Below are positions 1 to 4,569 of a stretch of DNA of 6,955 nt, one piece after another; the stretch's first letter is position 1; the number at the start of each line of letters is the position of its first letter. The notes below the pieces were generated by a model. The model ran no database searches. It had not been told where the DNA came from and saw only the letters and a program-made list of their open reading frames with translations. Both the position numbers and the translations under genes were made by a program. This stretch comes from an uncultured Methanomicrobiales archaeon (lineage in GTDB: Archaea; Thermoplasmatota; Thermoplasmata; Methanomassiliicoccales; Methanomethylophilaceae), in contig CAMMYR010000032.1 of NCBI GenBank assembly GCA_946528255.1, positions 1-6,955 of the forward strand, given 5' to 3'.

Positions 1-1620
1 TATGGAGGCCTGCATGTAATCCCCCATGGCGTAGTGGGCGTTGCCGGCCACGAGGCGGATGCGCCCGTCTGCGGGGTACGACCTCTCCAGGTCCTTGCAG
101 AGCCTTATCGCATCCCTGTTGAGGCCGAGGGCGACCATGCGCCCTGCGACGTCCAGGGCGTTGTCCCTGCCCTTGTCCAGGCGGTAGGCGCTGTCCAGCA
201 GGTTCTGGGCCTCCATCATGTCCCCGGATTCGGCCTCCAGGTCCGCCATGGCCTTCATCGAATCTATGTCCTCGGGGTCCACCTCCAGCAAGCGGGTGTA
301 CACCTCTATCGCCGCCGCTCTGTCCCCTCTGGAGACCAGCATCTCCGCCTTGACGCGGAGCGCGCCGATGTGGTCCGGGTGCGAGCTGATGATCCTGTCG
401 CAGAGCGCCTCGGCGGACTTGTCCCTGCCGGCCTGCCTGCGCGTGCGGGCGAGCTGTGCCAGCGCATCGGGGTCCTTCCAATTGGAAGCCCTCGCCTTCG
501 TGACATCCGCGAGGGATCCCTGGGTATCGCCGCGTGCCGCCTTCAATAATGACGACCTCGTCAGCGCCCCTGAATCGCGCGGATACGTGAGCAGTACGGG
601 CTGGAGGAGCTCCTCCGCCTCGTTGTTCATGGATGCTGAGATCAGGAGGTCCACCAGCCCGATGTAGTCGTCCCTGGACGAGAACTCGCTGTCCAGGTAC
701 GTCCTGATGGATTCCAGCAGGCCCTCCCTGCGGCCCAGCGTGCTGTATATGGCTATCTTATCCCTGGCGGCCCGGCGGCTCAGCGAGGATATCCCGTGGA
801 GCGCCTCCAGCGCCCCTTCGGTGTCCCCCGCGCCCATCATTGCCTCCGCCGCTTCCTGCTTCAGATAAACCGGCGCGTTATCCAGGATCTCCTTGTAGAC
901 CCTGACGGCTGATGTCCAATCCTTCTCCGAGACGGACATCCTGGCCGAGACCAGCTTGAACTCGGGGTCGCCCTCCTTGTAGTAATGCGATTCGATCAGG
1001 CTGTGCGATGCCTTGTCGCGGCTCCCGAAGAACCATTCCAGATAGATGCCGTAGAGCTCGCCCATCCTCCCGCTGGGATGGATCTCCGGGGCCTTGGACC
1101 CGTTGACTATCAGCGCTATCGCCTGGCGCACCCTCCATCCACCTGACGGATCGGCATCGTCCAGGATCTCCTGGACCTCCTCTGAAGTGGGCTCGATGTT
1201 GTACGATTTGATGGCGGCCTCCTTGGCTCCGGCCAGATCCCCCAGCGACAGCTTGATCCTGGCCTCTGTGAGCGAGCGGTGGAACACCTCCCCGCTACGC
1301 TCCGACATGGCCAGCAGCGCGAAAGCCCCCTCGTAGTCCCCGCGGGATATCAGGATCTCGGCCGCCTTGACGGAGGGCCTGCAGTCCGGCACCCTGGATT
1401 TGGATACGATGTCGGCGAGCTGCTCCCTGCTGTACTCGAAGCGCTCCATGACCTTGACCAGGATGTTCGAGTTGACCGAGCCCTCGCGGGACTTGATGCT
1501 CCCGTACAGGTACTCATCGGGACGCATGACGAAGTCCTGGATGATGTATGCCTTGGAGCCCGAGGCGTGCTTCCACAGCCTCAGTTCCTCCGGGGAGCAG
1601 AAAACAGGGGAATCTGTCAT
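1..1620 (-). CDS. TPR-repeat protein, 3' end outside window
   Basis: An uninterrupted frame of 540 codons starts at ATG 1620-1618 and is still open at base 1, so the C-terminus is missing. The protein is mostly amphipathic helical hairpins of tetratricopeptide (TPR) type. The clearest units are at about residues 113-145, 383-415, 416-449, 450-483 and 484-517, with typical spacing (A/G at the helix packing positions, often ending near D/E-P). A further unit begins near 518. Residues 1-110 match no domain I recognise. I see no signal peptide or membrane helix, so it is probably cytoplasmic. TPR arrays are protein-binding scaffolds; the partner cannot be told from sequence. ATG 1620 is the first ATG in a frame that stays open upstream to 1731. 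An AGGGGT stretch at 1624-1629 lies only 3 bases from the start, which is short for a Shine-Dalgarno site. It could be transcribed alone or by read-through from the upstream operon. Confidence 0.85.
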   Translation of the reverse strand, partial: MTDSPVFCSPEELRLWKHASGSKAYIIQDFVMRPDEYLYGSIKSREGSVNSNILVKVMERFEYSREQLADIVSKSRVPDCRPSVKAAEILISRGDYEGAFALLAMSERSGEVFHRSLTEARIKLSLGDLAGAKEAAIKSYNIEPTSEEVQEILDDADPSGGWRVRQAIALIVNGSKAPEIHPSGRMGELYGIYLEWFFGSRDKASHSLIESHYYKEGDPEFKLVSARMSVSEKDWTSAVRVYKEILDNAPVYLKQEAAEAMMGAGDTEGALEALHGISSLSRRAARDKIAIYSTLGRREGLLESIRTYLDSEFSSRDDYIGLVDLLISASMNNEAEELLQPVLLTYPRDSGALTRSSLLKAARGDTQGSLADVTKARASNWKDPDALAQLARTRRQAGRDKSAEALCDRIISSHPDHIGALRVKAEMLVSRGDRAAAIEVYTRLLEVDPEDIDSMKAMADLEAESGDMMEAQNLLDSAYRLDKGRDNALDVAGRMVALGLNRDAIRLCKDLERSYPADGRIRLVAGNAHYAMGDYMQASI

Positions 1621-1625
1621 ATGAC
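1616..1625. repeat. 10-bp perfect palindrome over the TPR start codon
   Basis: GTCATATGAC at this position is its own reverse complement and contains the ATG of the TPR gene. The 8-mer ATATGACC that covers its right half (1619-1626) recurs in the same orientation at 1651-1658, exactly 32 bases away, about three helical turns. This could be a regulator site near the transcription start of the TPR gene, or chance. No regulator gene is in the window. Confidence 0.3.
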
Positions 1626-1640
1626 CCCTAATGTCGGAGC

Positions 1641-1654
1641 GGGTTTTTAGATAT
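1641..1654 (-). promoter_or_regulatory. Possible TATA-type promoter of the TPR gene
   Basis: Read on the minus strand this A/T-rich stretch is ATATCTAAAAACCC, the only A/T-rich patch before the TPR start on that strand. Its centre is about 27 bases before position 1621, so transcription from it would begin at or just before the ATG and give a leaderless or nearly leaderless mRNA. That would fit the poorly spaced Shine-Dalgarno site. The match to an archaeal TATA box is weak and there is no functional evidence. Confidence 0.25.
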
Positions 1655-1688
1655 GACCACGGCGGAGGATGTGGCCGATGGGTTAGGG

Positions 1689-1696
1689 TTATATAG
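1689..1696 (+). promoter_or_regulatory. TATA box of the tRNA-Gly gene
   Basis: TTATATAG stands out in otherwise GC-rich DNA and ends 25 bases before the first base of the tRNA. This is the spacing at which archaeal TBP/TFB promoters start transcription, implying a very short 5' leader to be removed by RNase P. The bases just upstream (GGTTAGGG) are purine-rich, as is common for a BRE. Confidence 0.65.
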
Positions 1697-1720
1697 GGCA
1701 ACGGATTAACGCCGTATTGC

Positions 1721-1792
1721 GCAGTCGTGATCTAGGGGCTAGGATTCAAGCCTTCCAAGCTTGTTGCCCGGGTTCGATTCCCGGCGGCTGCA
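1721..1792 (+). tRNA. tRNA-Gly, anticodon UCC
   Basis: A complete 72-base cloverleaf. The acceptor stem GCAGTCG pairs with CGGCTGC (1785-1791) with one G-U pair. The D stem is ATCT/GGAT with loop AGGGGCTA. The anticodon stem CAAGC/GCTTG encloses loop CTTCCAA, giving anticodon UCC, which reads GGA and possibly GGG. The variable loop is 4 bases, and the T stem CCGGG/CCCGG carries the canonical loop TTCGATT. The discriminator base is A (1792). It is followed by CTC, so the CCA end must be added after transcription. No intron is present. Position 10-25 is A-U rather than the usual G-C. The gene lies opposite the 3' end of the phosphopantetheinyl transferase gene and the two are convergent. Confidence 0.95.
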
Positions 1793-2469
1793 CTCATTTT
1801 CCATCTCTTGTCCGGATTCCCCACGCTTCGCTCCGCGATATCGTCCAACGTGCGGGCGTCCATCAGCTCATCGATGCCTATACGACGCACCTCGCATCCC
1901 TTATCCGCGGAGCAAACGGACAATCTGTAACCTTCGGGTGCCGGCAGCTGGCTCATCGTCATTCCGGGATCGGGGCACCTCAGATCGCGACCGTACAGGA
2001 CCCTGAACGATTCCGGTGGCAGCCTGAATCCGAGGCCGGTGGCCTTCATGTAGCTCTCCTTGGAGGTCCATATGGAAGCGAACAAACCCTCGTCGGAGAT
2101 CTCCGAGAAATCGGAATACTCCTCAGGAGTCATCACGCTGCTGGCTATGTCCATGTTATGGCCGATGCCCTCGATGTCCACTCCCACCGGGAGATCGGAT
2201 GCCGCGAATGCCACATAGCAGCCGGAATGGGACAGGTTGAACTCGATGCCGGGAGCATGGGGCTTCCCGTTGCCGTCGATGGATACCTCGCCGAATGATG
2301 CCTCCACCAGCCTGATGAACAGGCCGGCGGCAGCGCTGAGCGCCCTGTCCTTCTGGAAAGCGAAGGAGTCGGCCTTTAGCCTCCTTGCCCCCGATAGCAG
2401 CGAGTACGCCCTGCCGTATGCCTGCTGGTCTTCCAGCGGGGAGCAGTCGGCCACGAGGCAGCGGATCAT
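1732..2469 (-). CDS. Sfp-type 4'-phosphopantetheinyl transferase
   Basis: Predicted to transfer the phosphopantetheine arm of coenzyme A to the carrier-domain serine of an NRPS, here most likely the synthetase at the head of the same operon. The Sfp-family motifs are present in order: GKP (68-70), FNLSHSG (77-83), VGVDIE (95-100, Mg-binding D98 and E100) and WTSKESYMKATGLGF (134-148, with E138 the expected metal ligand and K137). The start ATG overlaps the TGA of the STAS gene (ATGA). No good Shine-Dalgarno site precedes it, so it probably depends on translational coupling. At 245 residues it is longer than Sfp (about 224). Measured from the KES motif, about 30 residues are extra. The last 19 residues (227-245) and the TAG stop are read from the antisense strand of tRNA-Gly. 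The tail is therefore probably not a functional part of the fold and suggests the ancestral stop was lost. Function is clear; the natural C-terminus is not. Confidence 0.92.
   Translation of the reverse strand: MIRCLVADCSPLEDQQAYGRAYSLLSGARRLKADSFAFQKDRALSAAAGLFIRLVEASFGEVSIDGNGKPHAPGIEFNLSHSGCYVAFAASDLPVGVDIEGIGHNMDIASSVMTPEEYSDFSEISDEGLFASIWTSKESYMKATGLGFRLPPESFRVLYGRDLRCPDPGMTMSQLPAPEGYRLSVCSADKGCEVRRIGIDELMDARTLDDIAERSVGNPDKRWKMSAAAGNRTRATSLEGLNPSP
1797..1800 (+). terminator. Oligo-T terminator after tRNA-Gly
   Basis: Four T residues lie 4 bases after the tRNA 3' end. Archaeal RNA polymerase commonly stops at short T runs without needing a hairpin. The run is short, so termination may be partial, and transcription could continue antisense to the transferase gene. 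Confidence 0.45.
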
Positions 2470-2762
2470 TCTATGTCCAGGGCGTCGTAGAACCCGGTCA
2501 TCTCCAGGATCGCCTTGACGTCGTTGTTCACGCCGGTCAGCTTGATCCCGTTCCTGTCCTGCATGATCTCGTCAGCGTTCAGGATGACCCTGAGCCCCGC
2601 CGACGATATGTACGGGACGCCGGACATATCCAGCTCGATCGTCATGATGTCGTCCCCGACCTTGGAGACAGCCTCGTCGAGCTCCGGCGCGGTCACGTAA
2701 TCCACATTTCCCTTGGGGGATATGATGAGCCTGTCCCCCTCCTGCCTGATGTCTATCTGCAT
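2466..2762 (-). CDS. STAS-domain protein, anti-sigma-factor-antagonist type (RsbV/SpoIIAA-like)
   Basis: A 98-residue single STAS domain. The signature is at about 44-62: LDMSGVPYISSAGLRVIL. Aligned to SpoIIAA and RsbV, Ser54 sits at the phosphorylated serine, although the preceding Asp of those proteins is Ser53 here. In the bacterial family the unphosphorylated form binds a partner and the phosphorylated form releases it. An RsbW-type kinase phosphorylates it and an RsbU/SpoIIE-type PP2C phosphatase reverses this. Both activities are predicted in the gene immediately upstream, 4 bases away, so substrate and enzymes are encoded side by side. No transmembrane segment is seen. The protein probably acts in the cytoplasm. 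What it binds in an organism without sigma factors is unknown; the NRPS or a transcription or transport partner are possible. Confidence 0.9.
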   Translation of the reverse strand: MQIDIRQEGDRLIISPKGNVDYVTAPELDEAVSKVGDDIMTIELDMSGVPYISSAGLRVILNADEIMQDRNGIKLTGVNNDVKAILEMTGFYDALDIE

Positions 2763-2766
2763 CCTA

Positions 2767-4569
2767 TCAGATCTCCTTCATGATTGTCAGAACGTTCTGG
2801 TTCCCTATCCTCTCGTAGCGCACGTCATCCATCAGCTTCCTGACGATGAATATGCCGAATCCGCCTATCTTGTGCTCCTTTATCCTCTTCTCCGTGTCGG
2901 GGTTGGAGCGCTCCAGCGGATTGTACTCCGGGCCCTCGTCGCGGAATATCACGGTGGCGATGCGGTCTATCACATCGGCGGATATCGTGATGGTGCCCGC
3001 CCCGGTTTCCCCGTAAGCGTACATGTTGATGTTCGATATGATCTCCGAGGCCGAGAGCTCCATGTCCTTCATGACCTTCTCGGAGCATCCGGACTCCTGG
3101 AGCCTGCCGCGTATGTATGCCAGTGCGGCGTTGTGGCCGTCGGCATCCGACTTGAAGGCCTCGCCGTCGGAGTATTTGATGACCTTCGGCTCCTTGTAAT
3201 CCACCAGCAGCATGGTGATGTCGTCGAACTGCTCCGCGCCATCGGAGAAGGCGTCCACGGAGCCGATCATCCTCTTGATGATGTCGTCCGAAGCCACGCA
3301 CCCGGACAGCACCGATTCTATGCCCTCGGCCCTGAACATCCGGCCGGAGGGATCGGTGGAATCGGACAATCCGTCGGTGTAGAGGAAGAGCTTGTCCCCG
3401 GGCTGCAGGGACAGCCTGTGCTCCTTGTACCTGACGCCCCTCTTCCTCCCGATGACGAAGTTGGGCTTCGATTCTATGTTGCCGATTGAACCGTCGGCAT
3501 GTATCAGGAACGGAGGGTTGTGGCCGGCGTTCACGTAGGACAGCTTCCCGGTGGTGAGGTCGAGCATGCCGAGCCATACGGTGACGAACAGCTTCTCCTT
3601 GTTGGATTGGATGAGCTCCGCGTTGGTGCGGTCCAAGGCGCTGTCCACCGAAAGACCGCTCTTAAGATTGCTGCGTATCAGGGTCCTGGCACTGGCCATG
3701 AACAGGGCTGCCGGGACCCCCTTCCCGGAGACGTCGGCCACCAGGAAAGCTACTTGGGAGTTGCCTATCCTGATGAAATCGTAGAAGTCCCCTCCCACCT
3801 CCTTGGCGGGCCTCATCATGGCCTTGATCGAATAGGAATCGGTGTCCGGGAAATCATCGGGGAGCATTCCCAGCTGGATGTCGTATGCGATGCCCAGCTC
3901 GCGCTCCATGGCTATGCTGCTCTGAGCCAGCGTCGCGCGCTCGCTGAACAGCGACAATCCGGACGTGGTGACCCATACGGACAGCAGGGTTATTCCGGTG
4001 TATATGGTAAGCGACGGGAGCACCATGCCGGTGAGCTTGCTGACCGCCTCCTCCATCGGAGTGCTGGTTATGACCAGTATGTTGCCGCTGTTGTGGTCGT
4101 AGGTGCAGTAGTTGAGGTCTATCGATCCCATGTACGCGGACAGGAACGGCTCCAGGCACATCACCGCCGCTCCGATCACGGCGACGGCCAATGTGAGCTT
4201 CCAATTGTAATAGGAGGTGACCAGCATTATCGGCAGCGCGAATATCAGATACGAGAGGGACAGGACGGCCGTCATGATCATGGCCGTGACCAGCAGGACC
4301 CCGATGTAGAGGAACTTGGGCCACACCGCATCGTTCCTGACCTTGCAGTAGACGATCACCGATGCCAGGATCAGGATCTCGTCCGCCAGGATGTACCCCG
4401 ACACCCAGGTGTTCGGGGCGCCGAAGCCCCCGACCCTGGTGTAGATGTACAGCAGGAGCATGATGACGGCCGATGCGGCGCAGAACAGTATGACTACCCT
4501 GTCCACAGAGGCATCGTTCCCGCGCTTCCCCAGCCGCAGGTCCGCATCGTAATCCGCCGTAACGCTCAT
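2767..4569 (-). CDS. Membrane-bound PP2C (SpoIIE/RsbU) phosphatase fused to an RsbW-type ATPase/kinase domain
   Basis: A 600-residue partner-switch enzyme. Hydrophobic segments at about 24-43, 56-76, 86-102, 103-118, 124-143 and 182-203 suggest six membrane helices. The roughly 38-residue loop 144-181 would face outside and could sense a signal. A helical linker (about 206-232) leads to the phosphatase domain (about 233-458). Its metal ligands are intact: EVGGDFYD (D261), ADVSGKG (D279), YTDGLSD (D399) and FDDITML (D449, D450), plus NAGHNPP (347-353). The C-terminal domain (about 466-600) is a GHKL ATPase like SpoIIAB/RsbW. It has an N-box with E509 and N513, a G1 box at DEGP (544-547) and a G2 box at GGFG (569-572). 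It should therefore both dephosphorylate and phosphorylate the STAS protein encoded next. The start ATG overlaps the TGA of the NRPS gene (ATGA) and is served by GGGAG at 4576-4580. Rv1364c of Mycobacterium tuberculosis is a known example of phosphatase and kinase on one chain. Confidence 0.9.
   Translation of the reverse strand: MSVTADYDADLRLGKRGNDASVDRVVILFCAASAVIMLLLYIYTRVGGFGAPNTWVSGYILADEILILASVIVYCKVRNDAVWPKFLYIGVLLVTAMIMTAVLSLSYLIFALPIMLVTSYYNWKLTLAVAVIGAAVMCLEPFLSAYMGSIDLNYCTYDHNSGNILVITSTPMEEAVSKLTGMVLPSLTIYTGITLLSVWVTTSGLSLFSERATLAQSSIAMERELGIAYDIQLGMLPDDFPDTDSYSIKAMMRPAKEVGGDFYDFIRIGNSQVAFLVADVSGKGVPAALFMASARTLIRSNLKSGLSVDSALDRTNAELIQSNKEKLFVTVWLGMLDLTTGKLSYVNAGHNPPFLIHADGSIGNIESKPNFVIGRKRGVRYKEHRLSLQPGDKLFLYTDGLSDSTDPSGRMFRAEGIESVLSGCVASDDIIKRMIGSVDAFSDGAEQFDDITMLLVDYKEPKVIKYSDGEAFKSDADGHNAALAYIRGRLQESGCSEKVMKDMELSASEIISNINMYAYGETGAGTITISADVIDRIATVIFRDEGPEYNPLERSNPDTEKRIKEHKIGGFGIFIVRKLMDDVRYERIGNQNVLTIMKEI
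2773..2778 (-). promoter_or_regulatory. Ribosome binding site of the STAS gene
   Basis: AAGGAG on the minus strand ends 10 bases before the STAS ATG at 2762. It lies within the last codons of the phosphatase/kinase gene, whose TGA is at 2769-2767. The STAS gene thus has its own Shine-Dalgarno site. That could let the small protein be made in excess over the membrane enzyme, as partner-switch systems often require. Confidence 0.6.

Noticed and set aside
34..667. Two overlapping + strand frames opposite the TPR gene
   Set aside because: The minus-strand TPR frame is open over the whole stretch with regular helical repeats; the + strand frames show no motif.
1621..1731. A terminator for the minus-strand operon after the transferase gene
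   Set aside because: No T run or stable hairpin on the minus strand was found in this stretch, so no terminator is annotated.
1717..2298. A 193-codon + strand frame that starts at the tRNA
   Set aside because: Its first residues are translated tRNA sequence and the rest is antisense to the phosphopantetheinyl transferase, which has all family motifs.
2713..3489. A 258-codon open frame on the + strand
   Set aside because: It lies wholly opposite the catalytic domains of the phosphatase/kinase gene, has no motif, and is best explained as the antisense shadow.
2825..3577. A 250-codon minus-strand frame inside the phosphatase/kinase gene
   Set aside because: It is an arginine- and histidine-rich out-of-frame reading of a gene whose main frame has complete catalytic motifs.
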